In this document: positions 54,365-64,000 of the stretch, one piece after another
Numbering within the stretch: the first letter of the stretch is position 1
Layout: each line of letters starts with the position of its first letter
NCBI RefSeq assembly: GCF_004745955.1
Contig: NZ_SRLD01000022.1
Span: 1 to 64,000, forward strand
Length of the DNA: 64,000 nucleotides
Origin: Hymenobacter elongatus
Lineage (GTDB): Bacteria > Bacteroidota > Bacteroidia > Cytophagales > Hymenobacteraceae
Reading direction: 5' to 3'
Translations under genes and position numbers: made by a program
The notes under the pieces: model-generated
Databases searched by the model: none
What the model was told of the DNA's origin: nothing
What the model saw: only the letters and a program-made list of their open reading frames with translations

Positions 54365-57300
54365 ATGAAACATTCACGTTTACGCCTCTTGCTTTTGCTG
54401 GTGTTGACGCTGTTGTCAGCCCCAGAGGCGTGGAGTCAGGTAACTACTTCGGCGATGAACGGTATTATTACCGACAAGTCTGGAGAGGGTTTGCCTGGTG
54501 CGACAGTCATTGCCGTACACACGCCTACCAACACCCAATACGTATCTCCTACTAACTCGGAAGGCCGCTTCAACATCAACGGCATGCGGGTAGGAGGTCC
54601 ATACTCGGTCCGCGTAACCTTCATTGGCTACAAAGAGACGGCTCGCGACGGTATCTTCCTGACGCTGGGCCAAAACCTGCGGCTGGACATCAACCTGAGC
54701 GAGGCAACCACTGAACTGGCGAACATCGTCGTTCGGGGACAGCGTGACAACATCATTAATGCCGACCGCACGGGTTCGGTGACGTCGGTGCAGCGCGAGC
54801 AAATCGACCGGTTGCCTTCCATCAGCCGGAGCCTGAACGACTTCACCCGCCTCACGCCCCAGGCCAACGGCTCGACCGTAGGAGGTGGCAACAACCGTCA
54901 GAACAACTTCACCGTCGACGGTTCCGACTTCAACAACAACTTTGGTATCGGTGGCAACCTGCCCGCCAACGGCTCGCCTATCTCCCTGGACGCTATCGAC
55001 CAGATTACGGTAAGCGTAACGCCCTACGACGTGCGCCAGTCCGGCTTCGTGGGTGGTGCTATCAACGCCATTACCCGCTCGGGTACCAACGAGTTCACCG
55101 GCTCGGTGTATACCTACTCCCGTGACCAGACCTTCATCGGTAACAAAGTAGGCAGCGAGACTTTCAACCTGCAGAACTCCCGCTTCAACCAGTACGGCTT
55201 CCGTCTGGGTGGCCCGATCATCAAAAACAAGGTATTCTTCTTCGTCAACGCTGAGATTGAAAAGAACATCGTACCCGGTCAGACACGCGTTGCCGCTACC
55301 GATGCCGCCCCCTTTGGCTCAAACAGCGGTGTGGCCCGCCCCAAGGATTTTGAGCTGGATGCCATCAGCAACTACCTGCGCGACAAGCTAGACTACACGA
55401 CTGGCCCGTACCAGGGCTACGAGTTCATCAGCGACCGTACAAAACTCACGGGACGCGTCGACTGGAACATCAGCCAGCGCCACCGCTTCAACGTGCGCTA
55501 CAGCCAGACGGAAGGCAAGTCGCCTAGCTTCCCCAGCGGGTCGTCGAGCCCGCTTACCCAATTCCCGTTCGGCGTTGGTCGTACCGACCTCAACGCGCTG
55601 CCCTTCAAGAATGCTGGCTACTTCCAGGAAGCTAACTTCTACTCGCTGGCCGCTGAATTGAACTCGACTTTTGGCAGCAACATGGCCAACACATTCCGGG
55701 CTACTTACACCAAGCAGAACGACCCCCGCAGCTCCGACAGCAAGGTTTTCCCTTTCGTGGATATCCTGAAAGCGGATAATGCCACGGCGGCCCCCACTCC
55801 TTTCACCTCGTTTGGCTACGAGCCGTTCTCGCTGGGCAACCTGCGCGACGTAGAAATCTACTCGATTCGGGACGACTTCTCCTGGACGCTGGGCAAGCAC
55901 AACGTGACCCTGGGAGGCCAGATTGATCAGAGCGAGACCAAAAACGGCTTCCAGCGCTTCGCCGCCAGCTACTACCGCTTCAACTCGTTTGAGGATTTCG
56001 TAGCCGCCAGCGACCCAAGCCGCACTCCGGCCGAGCGGGCTTCCGTGTTGCCGACCGACTTTGCTCTTACCTACTCGCTGGAGCCCGGTTTTGCTCAGGC
56101 ATTCCCTTCGTTTAAATTCGGTCAGTACTCGTTCTATGCCCAGGACGAATTCGCTCTCACGAGCCGTATCCGCCTGAGCGGTGGCTTGCGTGCCGATTAC
56201 ATCACCTTCCCGGAGGATCTGAAAGAGCACCCGCTGGTTTCGGCGTTGACCTTTGCTAACGGGGAGAAAATAAACACGGCTACGCTGCCTGCTTCCAAAG
56301 TACTGTGGTCGCCCCGTATTGGCTTCAACTGGGATGTGGAAGGCAATAGCACTGTGCAGCTGCGTGGTGGCTCGGGCATCTTCACCGGTAAAGTGCCGTA
56401 TGTGTGGATCGTGAGCCAAGCCGGCGATGCGGGTATGCTGCAGGTAACCCGTACTTTCTCCGGTGCTGGTGTGAAAGACCTGAATGGCACCCCGAACTCC
56501 TACCAGGGCTTCCAGACTGACCCCAACTTCTACCGTCCGGAAACTGTTCCGGTTGCTGGCACGGTTATCCCAAACCCAATTTCGGCCGTTTCTCCCGACT
56601 TTAAGTTCCCCCAGACCTGGAAAAGCAGCCTGGCCTTGGACGTGAAGCTGCCCCTAGGCGTTGTGGGCTCGCTGGAAGGTATTTATAACAAAGACCTGAA
56701 CACAGCCATTTTCCGCAACCCGAACATGGTTGCGCCAAAGAACCTCGCGGTGGGCGGCTACCCCGACAACCGCTTGATGTACCCTAACGGTAACCCGGAC
56801 AAGTTCATCAACCCGATCAGCACGGCTGGTAAGGCAGTACCCAACGGCACTGCCGGTGGTCAGGCGTTCAACACGATTGTGCTTGACAACGCTACCAAAG
56901 GCTATTACTGGTCGGTAGCCGCTAAGGCAGAAAAGCAGTTCGACAGCGGCCTGTTTGCGTCGGTGGCTTACGTGCGCAGCGACGCCCGTAACCTGTTTGA
57001 TGGCGGAGGCGACCAGCCCCTGTCGTCGTGGCAGCAGAATCCTTCGATCAACGGCTCCAACAGCCCCCAGCTGAGCTACGCCAGCTACGTGGTGCCAGAC
57101 CGCGTAATTGTTTCGCTGTCGTACCGCAAGGAGTACCTCGCACACCTGGGCACGACTCTGTCGCTGTTCTACGAAGGCAGCCAGGGTGGCCGCTTCTCGT
57201 ACGTGTACTCGTCTGACTTTAACCGCGACGGTGCCAACGCTGACCTGATCTACATCCCGAACAATCCGTCCGAAATCACCTTCGTAGCGCAGACTGTCAA

Positions 57301-57739
57301 CGGCGTAGTAGTTACGCCACAGGAGCAAAGCGACTTGTTCTTCAAGTACGTGGAGCAGGATAAATACCTGAGCAAGCACAAAGGCGAGTATGCCGAGCGT
57401 AACGGAGCCCTGTTGCCATGGCGTAACCAGATTGACGTGAAGCTGTTGCAGGACCTGTTCGTGGACCTGGGCACTAAGCGCAACACGTTGCAGCTGAGCC
57501 TCGACGTATTCAACCTTGGCAACCTGCTCAACAGCAGCTGGGGTGCTTTCCAGACCACCAACGCTACCTCGGTTCTGGTTCCTCAGAACGTAGCGGCCCT
57601 GACCCCAGGCGGCGCGGTAAAGCCGACGTTCCGCTTGCAGCTTGACCGCGGCAACCTGGTGCAGGAAACCTTCCGCCGCAACCTGAGCCCGTCGTCGACT
57701 TACTTCATGCAGGTAGGTTTGCGCTATATCTTCAACTAA
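54365..57739 (+). CDS. Oar-like TonB-dependent receptor with carboxypeptidase-regulatory domain
   Basis: The 1124-residue outer-membrane protein has a signal peptide (1-25, ending AWSQ), a carboxypeptidase-regulatory-like beta domain (about 30-110, GIITDKSGEGLPGATVI), a plug (about 125-235, with TVDGSDFNNNFGIGG and GAINAITRSGTNEFTGSVYT) and a long beta barrel that ends GLRYIFN. The layout is that of Oar-type receptors or adhesins. The ATG at 54365 precedes the signal peptide; earlier frame codons are ignored. The ligand is unknown. A strong terminator follows. Confidence 0.92.
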   Translation: MKHSRLRLLLLLVLTLLSAPEAWSQVTTSAMNGIITDKSGEGLPGATVIAVHTPTNTQYVSPTNSEGRFNINGMRVGGPYSVRVTFIGYKETARDGIFLTLGQNLRLDINLSEATTELANIVVRGQRDNIINADRTGSVTSVQREQIDRLPSISRSLNDFTRLTPQANGSTVGGGNNRQNNFTVDGSDFNNNFGIGGNLPANGSPISLDAIDQITVSVTPYDVRQSGFVGGAINAITRSGTNEFTGSVYTYSRDQTFIGNKVGSETFNLQNSRFNQYGFRLGGPIIKNKVFFFVNAEIEKNIVPGQTRVAATDAAPFGSNSGVARPKDFELDAISNYLRDKLDYTTGPYQGYEFISDRTKLTGRVDWNISQRHRFNVRYSQTEGKSPSFPSGSSSPLTQFPFGVGRTDLNALPFKNAGYFQEANFYSLAAELNSTFGSNMANTFRATYTKQNDPRSSDSKVFPFVDILKADNATAAPTPFTSFGYEPFSLGNLRDVEIYSIRDDFSWTLGKHNVTLGGQIDQSETKNGFQRFAASYYRFNSFEDFVAASDPSRTPAERASVLPTDFALTYSLEPGFAQAFPSFKFGQYSFYAQDEFALTSRIRLSGGLRADYITFPEDLKEHPLVSALTFANGEKINTATLPASKVLWSPRIGFNWDVEGNSTVQLRGGSGIFTGKVPYVWIVSQAGDAGMLQVTRTFSGAGVKDLNGTPNSYQGFQTDPNFYRPETVPVAGTVIPNPISAVSPDFKFPQTWKSSLALDVKLPLGVVGSLEGIYNKDLNTAIFRNPNMVAPKNLAVGGYPDNRLMYPNGNPDKFINPISTAGKAVPNGTAGGQAFNTIVLDNATKGYYWSVAAKAEKQFDSGLFASVAYVRSDARNLFDGGGDQPLSSWQQNPSINGSNSPQLSYASYVVPDRVIVSLSYRKEYLAHLGTTLSLFYEGSQGGRFSYVYSSDFNRDGANADLIYIPNNPSEITFVAQTVNGVVVTPQEQSDLFFKYVEQDKYLSKHKGEYAERNGALLPWRNQIDVKLLQDLFVDLGTKRNTLQLSLDVFNLGNLLNSSWGAFQTTNATSVLVPQNVAALTPGGAVKPTFRLQLDRGNLVQETFRRNLSPSSTYFMQVGLRYIFN

Positions 57740-57759
57740 TCTGGTTTCAGAGTAGTCCC

Positions 57760-57797
57760 AAAAGCGGGTGGAACAATGTTCCACCCGCTTTTTTTAT
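57760..57797 (+). terminator. Rho-independent terminator
   Basis: Arms AAAGCGGGTGGAAC and GTTCCACCCGCTTT enclose AAT and are followed by a T-run; it lies 21 bases past the stop of the Oar-like receptor gene. Confidence 0.95.
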
Positions 57798-57849
57798 GCC
57801 TAATTATCAAGCTGATGTATTTTCCAGGCACTTTTTTATCTCGCAACGC

Positions 57850-57879
57850 TTGCACATTCTAAAACGCCGCCTACCTTTG
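57850..57879 (+). promoter_or_regulatory. Bacteroidota-type promoter for tRNA-Ala
   Basis: TTG at 57850-57852 is separated by exactly 19 bases from TACCTTTG at 57872-57879, matching the -33 TTG and -7 TAnnTTTG consensus. The tRNA starts 42 bases after the box. This is the best full promoter match seen in the window. Confidence 0.8.
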
Positions 57880-57919
57880 CACCACGATTCCACAGTAAAT
57901 GACTGCGGAAACAATACCC

Positions 57920-57994
<75 letters not shown>

Positions 57995-57997
57995 CGA

Positions 57998-58027
57998 AAG
58001 CCCAACCTAACCGGTTGGGCTTTTTTT
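57998..58027 (+). terminator. Rho-independent terminator of tRNA-Ala
   Basis: Arms AAGCCCAACC and GGTTGGGCTT are followed by a T-run, 3 bases past the mature tRNA end. Confidence 0.95.
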
Positions 58028-58055
58028 ATTGGGGATATTAGAAAGTCTGCAGCAT

Positions 58056-58150
58056 GTCATGCTGAGCTTGTCGAAGCATCTCTACCGCTTCGTCGCCAAA
58101 GTAATTTGATTACCATTGCAGGAGAGATGCTTCGGCAAGCTCAGCATGAC
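58056..58150. repeat. Palindromic repeat, family A, copy 5
   Basis: Arms 58056-58083 and 58123-58150 are 28-base reverse complements with one mismatch, around a 39-base loop. The arm starts GTCATGCTGAGCTTG and ends GAAGCATCTCT, close to copy 1. It lies between tRNA-Ala and the cysteine synthase gene. Confidence 0.85.
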
Positions 58151-58214
58151 GTTCGACAAACTTGCTAAGCAGCTTCATCGTCTTACCCGACGCGTTGGCC
58201 TGGTCAAGGGACAT

Positions 58215-58246
58215 AAAAAGGGCTCTGCTGAAGCAGAGCCCTTTTT
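58215..58246. terminator. Terminator of the cysteine synthase gene
   Basis: Arms AAAAAGGGCTCTGC and GCAGAGCCCTTTTT form a strong hairpin around TGAA; T-runs exist for both strands. It lies about 22 bases past the stop of the minus-strand cysteine synthase gene. Confidence 0.9.
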
Positions 58247-58267
58247 GCGTGAAAACTGCAGGAACAT

Positions 58268-59188
58268 TTACACAAACAGCCCATCAACCGACAGATACCG
58301 CTCACCCGTGTCGTAGCAGAACGTTAGGACCCGACTACCCTGGGGCATGTCGGCGAGCTTCTTGGCGACGGCGGCAAATGAGGCACCGGAAGACACCCCG
58401 ACGAACAGCCCTTCTTCACGGGCGGCCCGGCGAGCCATATCGAAGGCTTCCTGCTGGCTTATCTGAATGGTACCGTCCAGAATGTCGGTGTGCAGGTTGG
58501 CCGGAATGAAACCGGCCCCGATGCCCTGAATCGGGTGCGGGCCGGGGGCACCGCCACTGATAACGGGCGACAGCTCGGGCTCGACGGCAAATGTCTGCAT
58601 GTTCGGAAACTTCGGCTTCAGCACCTCCGTCACGGCCGTGATGTGGCCCCCAGTGCCCACGCCGGTGATGTGGAAGTCGAAGCCCTCGGGCGCATCGCGC
58701 AGAATCTCCTGGGCGGTTGTTTCGGCATGAATCCGGATGTTGGCCGGGTTCTCAAACTGCATGGGCATCCAGGCCCCGGGCGTATCGCGCACCAGCTCGT
58801 GCGCTTTTTCGATGGCCCCTTTCATGCCCTTCTCCCGTGGCGTAAGCTCTAGGCTGGCACCATAGGCCGTCATCAGGCGACGACGCTCGATGGACATCGA
58901 CTCGGGCATGACCAGCGTCAGCTTGTAGCCTTTCACGGCGGCCACCATTGCCAGACCCACACCGGTGTTGCCGGAAGTCGGCTCCACAATCAGACTATCA
59001 GGAGTCAGTAGGCCGTCTTTCTCAGCCTGCTCAATCATGGCCAGGGCAATGCGGTCTTTGATGCTGCCACCCGGATTAGCGCGCTCCAGCTTCACCCACA
59101 CTTCCACATCGGGGCGCTGGGCAAACAAGCGGTTCAGGCGCACCAGCGGCGTGTTGCCAATGGTATCGAGAATGGTGTTGGCTTTCAT
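58268..59188 (-). CDS. cysK: Cysteine synthase (O-acetylserine sulfhydrylase)
   Basis: The 306-residue PLP enzyme makes cysteine from O-acetylserine and sulfide. It reads [18 protein letters not shown], then [12 protein letters not shown] with the PLP Lys, [13 protein letters not shown] for substrate binding and [11 protein letters not shown] for the phosphate. ATG 59188 is preferred over an open frame reaching 59248. CysK and CysM forms are hard to separate by eye. The serine acetyltransferase gene that makes its substrate lies 92 bases upstream on the same strand. Confidence 0.94.
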   Translation of the reverse strand: MKANTILDTIGNTPLVRLNRLFAQRPDVEVWVKLERANPGGSIKDRIALAMIEQAEKDGLLTPDSLIVEPTSGNTGVGLAMVAAVKGYKLTLVMPESMSIERRRLMTAYGASLELTPREKGMKGAIEKAHELVRDTPGAWMPMQFENPANIRIHAETTAQEILRDAPEGFDFHITGVGTGGHITAVTEVLKPKFPNMQTFAVEPELSPVISGGAPGPHPIQGIGAGFIPANLHTDILDGTIQISQQEAFDMARRAAREEGLFVGVSSGASFAAVAKKLADMPQGSRVLTFCYDTGERYLSVDGLFV

Positions 59189-59280
59189 AGGAAACAAGTG
59201 AGTGAAATGGTAGAGAGTAGGCTGATGGAGCAGCAGCTCCAGTGGCATTGGAAGCGGCGCACTGCGCTACTGCTCGTTGC

Positions 59281-60108
59281 TCAGATGGAAAATACAATAT
59301 CCGCAGTAGGATCTTCGGAGCGGGTAACGTGAATCTGGGCCCGATGATAGACCCGCGAGTGAGAAGGTACGCTTTCCGTCAGCCACACATTGCCGCCGAT
59401 GATGCTGTGGCTGCCCACCACCGTGCTGCCCCCGAGAATGGTAGCCCCGGCATAAATTACCGTGTGATCTTCAATGGTGGGGTGGCGTTTGGTGTTGGCC
59501 ATGTGCTTGGCTACGCTCAGAGCGCCCAGCGTGACGCCCTGAAAAATCTTCACGTAAGCTCCGATTACGGCTGTTTCACCAACGACGATGCCCGTGCCAT
59601 GGTCGATGCAGAAGGAAGGGCCAATGCGGGCTCCGGGATGAATATCGATGCCGGTGCGGGCATGAGCATACTCGCTGAGCAGCCGGGGCACGCGGGGCAC
59701 CTGGCGCTGGTAGAGCGCATGCGCAAAGCGGTGTAGGGCAATGGCGTAGAAACCCGGATAAGTACTGATAACCTCCGCGCTACCCTGGGCGGCGGGATCG
59801 GCGGCCACAATGGCGGCGGCATCCCGGAGCAGCAGGTCACGCAACAAGGGCAGCCCCGCCATGCAGGTGGCGGCAATCTGCTCGGCAGCACTGACCTCCA
59901 GCACCGCCCGGAGCAACTCGGCCAAAGTAGCCTGGAGCTGCTTGAGCGCGGCTGCTACGGCAGCGGGGCTGCTGAGGTGACGATCGGCGCGCTCGGGAAA
60001 AAGCACCTGCAAGAGCGCGTCGGCAAGAGCGCAGAACGCCGGGCCCGGCAACGGCGCGGTGGCCTGCTGGTGCGCAACGGCTAGAGACTGAACGAAGGCG
60101 GCGTGCAT
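59281..60108 (-). CDS. cysE: Serine O-acetyltransferase (EpsC-type)
   Basis: The 275-residue enzyme acetylates serine from acetyl-CoA. The N-terminal helical part (1-160) includes the EpsC/SrpH-like extension and [18 protein letters not shown]. The left-handed beta helix follows with [40 protein letters not shown] and [12 protein letters not shown]; His in DHGTG is the active-site base. ATG 60108 is chosen because the longer frame crosses into upstream non-coding DNA. It pairs with the cysteine synthase downstream. Confidence 0.93.
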   Translation of the reverse strand: MHAAFVQSLAVAHQQATAPLPGPAFCALADALLQVLFPERADRHLSSPAAVAAALKQLQATLAELLRAVLEVSAAEQIAATCMAGLPLLRDLLLRDAAAIVAADPAAQGSAEVISTYPGFYAIALHRFAHALYQRQVPRVPRLLSEYAHARTGIDIHPGARIGPSFCIDHGTGIVVGETAVIGAYVKIFQGVTLGALSVAKHMANTKRHPTIEDHTVIYAGATILGGSTVVGSHSIIGGNVWLTESVPSHSRVYHRAQIHVTRSEDPTADIVFSI

Positions 60109-60292
60109 AGGACAGGACAAAAAAATGCAGCCCGCAACGAACAGGCCGCTTACAACGGCAAGATAACGGCCTCGGCGTATGCTGCAACCAGCAGTACAGC
60201 GGAAGGTTTGGGACACAACCGCTGCTGCGTGCCTTCCGTTAGGATACAGATCTGAGCTTGTTTTCAATCCTTCACTTCATTCCTACTTTATT

Positions 60293-60634
60293 ATGGCTGA
60301 TACCTCCATCACCAAAGTCGACTCCAAGTATTCACCCAAAGGCCACGACGGCGAAAAGTACCTGGCCTCCGGTATTCATGTGGCTATGCGGCTCTGGGAA
60401 AATGAGCAGCCCGGCGACTCCAAGGAGCCTGCTACCCGGCCTTACGAAACGGTAGGCTACGTTATCAGCGGCCGGGCTGAGCTGCATCTGGAAGGCCAAA
60501 TGGTCGTGCTCGAACCTGGCAACTCCTGGGTGGTGCCGAAAGGCTCATCACACACCTACAAGATTCTGGAAGCCTTCACCGCCGTGGAAGCCACTACGCC
60601 GCCGGCCCAGGTGCACGGCCGCGAAGAAGAATAA
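60293..60634 (+). CDS. Small cupin-domain protein
   Basis: The 113-residue protein is one cupin barrel: MRLWENEQPGDSKEPATRPYETVGYVISGRAEL in parts (RLWENEQPGDSKEP and YETVGYVISGRAEL), then LEPGNSWVVPKGSSHTYKIL with the His of cupin motif 2. The first motif's His pair is replaced by other residues (T and E), so metal binding may be weaker or absent. Function is unknown. It is divergent from cysE, and the ATG at 60293 is preferred since the fold begins after it. Confidence 0.82.
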   Translation: MADTSITKVDSKYSPKGHDGEKYLASGIHVAMRLWENEQPGDSKEPATRPYETVGYVISGRAELHLEGQMVVLEPGNSWVVPKGSSHTYKILEAFTAVEATTPPAQVHGREEE

Positions 60635-60658
60635 CAGGTGTAGCCGCCTCACATCGGG

Positions 60659-60690
60659 AAACGCCGGGCCCACACAGGTCCGGCGTTTTT
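60659..60690 (+). terminator. Rho-independent terminator of the cupin gene
   Basis: Arms AAACGCCGG and CCGGCGTTT are followed by further Ts. It begins 25 bases past the cupin stop. The A/T-rich stretch at 60700-61000 holds no gene I can support and probably carries the promoter of the next gene. Confidence 0.8.
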
Positions 60691-61006
60691 GTGGGCTGGC
60701 AGTTGCACTAATCTGATTCGCAATACTGCCTCCCACAGGGCTGAGAACTAACCACAGTAAGGAGCAGCTATTCTTATGAGCAATTAAATAGCGAAAGTAC
60801 CCGAAGACATAAAACTATGCATATATGTCTATAAAACAGTAAATTACACTATGCTCACATTTTCTGCATCCAGGTTTATTTTTTCTAATGGCCCAACAGC
60901 GCTATAGACAAAGAATGCTTGGATATGGGCTACAAAAAAATGAATTATTCCTAACCTGACCACACTAAATACCGTTTAGGCCAGACCGCACTTTCCCATT
61001 TTGGCT

Positions 61007-63961
61007 ATGAAACACTTCGTACAACACACATTGCCCGGCTGTATACTGCTGCTCACCACCAGCTTGCTGGCCGCGGCGCAACCACAGCAGCACCGCCCGG
61101 CAGTAGCTTCGTTATATGTGAATGACGCCAGCCAAACCGGTGATGCCTTCACAACTACTCCCGGCAATGATGCCACCGGGGATGGCAGCAGTACTGCCCC
61201 TTATGCCACCGTGGCCAAAGCCCTGGCCAGTGCAGATGCCGCTACCAGCACTATTTTCATCGACGCGGGCACGTACTCCGAGCGGGTCATCCTGAATAAG
61301 AACATCAGCCTGCAAGGCGTAGACACGGCCCGAACGGTATTCGACGGCGGCCTCGTGCCGAGTGATATCCAGACCCAGGAAACGGGTATTTTCATCACAG
61401 CCGTTGGGGGCACTCCTACCAATCCGGTTACCATCGCCGACCTGAAAGTGCGGGCTTACGACTACGGCATTCAAAACGACAACCAAGTTAACCACGTCAA
61501 CTTTCTGATTGAGGACGTGACGACAACCGAGAACCGGCAGTTCGGAATTTACTGGAATGGCTACCCAAGTTTCACCGAGAATATTACGTTCCGGCGAGTG
61601 CGGGCCGCCAAAACTGCGCTGGCTCCTAATACGCGCAACAATGGCGCGGGGCGCGGGCTGTTTCTGGTGAATGGCAGCAAAATCAATATTCTGATCGAAG
61701 ATGGCGTGTTCGAGCAGAACCGCCGGGCTGGCATCGATATCAATGACGGCAGCGTGAGTGGCCTCGTTATTCGCAACTGTCGCTTGGGTTCCAATCTGGG
61801 GCCGGCCATTGCGGTGCTGGGTGCGGCCGGCCTGCGGGATGGCGGCGGCAACTTCGTGACCCCAGCTGCTCTGATTGAGAACAACACTATTCGCAATAAC
61901 GCCTCCAACGGCCTGGAGCTGAAATCGTGCACCGGTACTGGCCGCAGCAGTGGCCCCGGCAGCCTCGTGGTGCGCAACAACTACGTCGTGCGCACCATTG
62001 GGGCGCCAACCAATCTGGCCGAGGACAATGCCGGTATTGCCTTTATCGACCGGGACCGAAATGTAATTGTCACGGGTGGGGGCGTGACCAGCGACCTGCT
62101 CACCGGAGGAGCATACATCCAGAACAATATCGTGCGTGGCTATCTGGCCGATGCGCTACGCACGGCGTTCAACGTCAATGGCTTTGGCGTGGTACTGGAA
62201 GGGGCCAACAATAAAGTATTTGGCAATGTAATAGCCCAGTGCCAGCGCGGCATTCAGGTGCAGGACCGGCCAGCGAACAGCACCGGCTCGACGCCTTTCT
62301 TTGATATTGACCGCAACGCCTCCCTCGTTTCCACCGGCGACAGTATTCGCAACAACAGCATAGACTCCTGCTTCACATCTGTGCGGGCCGTAAATTTGTC
62401 CCAAGTCGTGAATGCGTCGCTCAACTGGCTAGGCAGCAACCAGGCGACTAGTATCCGCGGTACCAATGCGGCGGGCCGGGACGGATTGTTGCTCACCTTG
62501 GGCGGGCCAGCCACCAGCTTCGCTCAAGTGTCGTCGCTGGAGCCCACTGGCCGGATCGACTATTCGCCTTTTCTGCACACAAGAACGGATGCTTCGGCGG
62601 CAGTAGGCTTTCAAAGCGACCTGAGCTATCTGCACGCCGACCGCTTCAGTCCCACTACGGGTTCTGATGGCCGTTTGCAGGAAGCCTTGACAGCAGTGGC
62701 CGAAAATGGAACTGTGGAAACCGTAGCGGCCACGTATGATGAAACAGCCACCATTACCAAAAACGTGACGCTCACGAATGATGGCCCGACCACGGTGCAG
62801 AACCTGGGCGTGAATGCTCCCGGCAAGGTGGGCATCTTGGCCGCGCCCTTCAGCTTGTCGGGTACTCTGACGCTAACGTCAGGACTGCTGCGCACTTCGA
62901 CTTTGGGCTTGCTAACCCTAAATGCCGGGGCGGGTGCCACCGAAGGAAATACAGCTTCCTACGTGGATGGGCCACTACGCAAGCTGGGAAATTCAGCCTT
63001 TGTATTTCCGCTGGGCAAAGCAGGCTTCTGGGCACGCCTGGCAATTTCAGCCCCCAGCAACCCGGCTACGGCTTTCACCGGAGAATATTTCGCCTCCCCT
63101 TTCCCAAACCGCACGGCTTCGCCGCCCCTTAACGAGGTTAGCTCCGTTGAGTACTGGAACCTGGACCGCGCCGGCTCGACTGATGCGGTAACGGTGCGGC
63201 TCTACTTCGAAAACAGCGGCCGGAGCGGCATCGACGAGTTTTCGAACGACTTGCAGGTGGCCCGCTACGATGGCTCTACCTGGATTTCGGAAGGCAACGG
63301 TGGTCTTGGCGGCTCGTTGGCAGCTGGCTCAGTCGTTTCGGCCGGGCCCGTGGCCAGCTTTGGTCCCTTCACCTTCGGCTCGCTCTCGCCCGTAGTCAAT
63401 CCGCTACCCGTGGAGCTGGTTAGCTTCACCGCTACCGAGCGCCAGCCGGGCACGGTGACGCTGGAGTGGCAAACCGCTTCGGAGAAAAATAACCGGGGCT
63501 TTGCCATCGAGCGGAGTGTCGACGCCAGGAGCTGGCAGCAGCTAGCCTTCGTCGAGGGCCAGGGTACTACCACCACAGTCAGTCGCTACTCTCACCAGGA
63601 TCGGCCAGAGTTGACCAGCGTGGTTTACTACCGCCTGCGGCAAATTGATTTGGACGGCAAGTTTGCCTACTCACCGGTCGCGTCGATAACCCGCGATACA
63701 GAGCAACGCCCAGGCGCAGGGCTGGCGCTGTCCCCCAACCCTGCCACGAGTTACACCACGCTGCAACTCCCGGCCCCAGTCTCCGGACCGCTGCAGGTTT
63801 CGCTCACCGACTTGGCTGGCCGCATCGTACTGCGCACCACCTTGACTGACGCTACTAATTTGCAGCTGATACTGCCGGCTTCTTTGCCCGCAGGCACCTA
63901 CCTAGTGCGGGTATCGGGAGCCGGTATTTCTGGCAAGGCAGTGCGGCTGCTCAAACAATAG
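61007..63961 (+). CDS. Right-handed beta-helix protein with T9SS type A sorting domain
   Basis: The 984-residue protein has a signal peptide (1-25, LLAAAQPQ), a parallel beta-helix region in about 40-480 with many NN and 'IRNN' type turns (ENNTIRNNASNGLELKSC, shown in part as IENNTIRNNASNG), then beta-sandwich parts and, from about 800, PLPVELVSFTATERQPG and a C-terminal sorting domain (LSPNPATSYTTLQL ... LPAGTYLVRVSG, KAVRLLKQ). It is likely a surface carbohydrate-binding or -cleaving protein. ATG 61007 is chosen (TTG at 61001 is an alternative). The last 39 bases of the window hold nothing recognisable. Confidence 0.9.
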   Translation: MKHFVQHTLPGCILLLTTSLLAAAQPQQHRPAVASLYVNDASQTGDAFTTTPGNDATGDGSSTAPYATVAKALASADAATSTIFIDAGTYSERVILNKNISLQGVDTARTVFDGGLVPSDIQTQETGIFITAVGGTPTNPVTIADLKVRAYDYGIQNDNQVNHVNFLIEDVTTTENRQFGIYWNGYPSFTENITFRRVRAAKTALAPNTRNNGAGRGLFLVNGSKINILIEDGVFEQNRRAGIDINDGSVSGLVIRNCRLGSNLGPAIAVLGAAGLRDGGGNFVTPAALIENNTIRNNASNGLELKSCTGTGRSSGPGSLVVRNNYVVRTIGAPTNLAEDNAGIAFIDRDRNVIVTGGGVTSDLLTGGAYIQNNIVRGYLADALRTAFNVNGFGVVLEGANNKVFGNVIAQCQRGIQVQDRPANSTGSTPFFDIDRNASLVSTGDSIRNNSIDSCFTSVRAVNLSQVVNASLNWLGSNQATSIRGTNAAGRDGLLLTLGGPATSFAQVSSLEPTGRIDYSPFLHTRTDASAAVGFQSDLSYLHADRFSPTTGSDGRLQEALTAVAENGTVETVAATYDETATITKNVTLTNDGPTTVQNLGVNAPGKVGILAAPFSLSGTLTLTSGLLRTSTLGLLTLNAGAGATEGNTASYVDGPLRKLGNSAFVFPLGKAGFWARLAISAPSNPATAFTGEYFASPFPNRTASPPLNEVSSVEYWNLDRAGSTDAVTVRLYFENSGRSGIDEFSNDLQVARYDGSTWISEGNGGLGGSLAAGSVVSAGPVASFGPFTFGSLSPVVNPLPVELVSFTATERQPGTVTLEWQTASEKNNRGFAIERSVDARSWQQLAFVEGQGTTTTVSRYSHQDRPELTSVVYYRLRQIDLDGKFAYSPVASITRDTEQRPGAGLALSPNPATSYTTLQLPAPVSGPLQVSLTDLAGRIVLRTTLTDATNLQLILPASLPAGTYLVRVSGAGISGKAVRLLKQ

Positions 63962-64000
63962 CGGTATGATCAACCCAGTAAAAACCAGCAGCGGCGACCG

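Noticed and set aside
55388..57784. Two long minus-strand open frames opposite the Oar-like receptor gene
   Set aside because: They follow from high third-position G+C on the coding strand; their translations are Arg/Val rich with no known motifs.

Overview
The window looks like chromosome of a pigmented-type Cytophagales bacterium, most likely Hymenobacter or a close relative (Bacteroidota). Pointers are moderately high G+C, two secreted proteins with C-terminal type IX secretion (T9SS) sorting domains, an Oar-like TonB-dependent receptor with a carboxypeptidase-regulatory domain, TAnnTTTG-type -7 promoter boxes, a membrane pyrophosphatase, and dispersed long palindromes. The assignment comes from reading the sequence; no database search was possible.

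Layout. 1-15.0 kb is mostly housekeeping: the tail of an IS5-type transposase, a ChaN-like protein, an ABC-2 exporter pair, an ECF sigma factor with a small membrane protein, a secreted repeat protein, grpE-dnaJ, a GIY-YIG protein, obg, adk, hpt and hppA. 15.2-15.6 kb holds a decayed acyltransferase, followed by an M42-type aminopeptidase and a TPR lipoprotein-like/secreted protein.

17.9-51.3 kb is a large surface-glycan locus, almost all on the minus strand. It contains about a dozen glycosyltransferases (GT2, GT4, GT8 and membrane GT-C types), two near-identical-length PglK/MsbA-type ABC flippases, UDP-glucose dehydrogenase and UDP-glucuronate decarboxylase, and an asparagine-synthase-like amidotransferase. 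It also carries three separate sets of amino-deoxysugar genes: WecE/WecD-like (4-amino, galacto), VioA/VioB-like (4-amino, gluco or similar) and FdtA/GNAT/FdtB-like (3-amino). All three would draw on dTDP-4-keto-6-deoxyglucose, yet rmlA and rmlB are not in the window. Duplicated glycosyltransferases, a frameshifted glycosyltransferase fragment and one A/T-rich GT8 gene show that the locus has been reshuffled.

51.4-64 kb returns to general functions: acyl-CoA-binding protein, GlcD-type oxidase, NlpC/P60 lipoprotein, Oar-like receptor, tRNA-Ala(GGC), cysteine synthase and serine acetyltransferase, a small cupin and a large beta-helix T9SS cargo protein.

Three families of long perfect or near-perfect palindromes sit in intergenic gaps, including inside the grpE-dnaJ and adk-obg gene pairs. 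No CRISPR array, rRNA, prophage or intact insertion sequence was seen.
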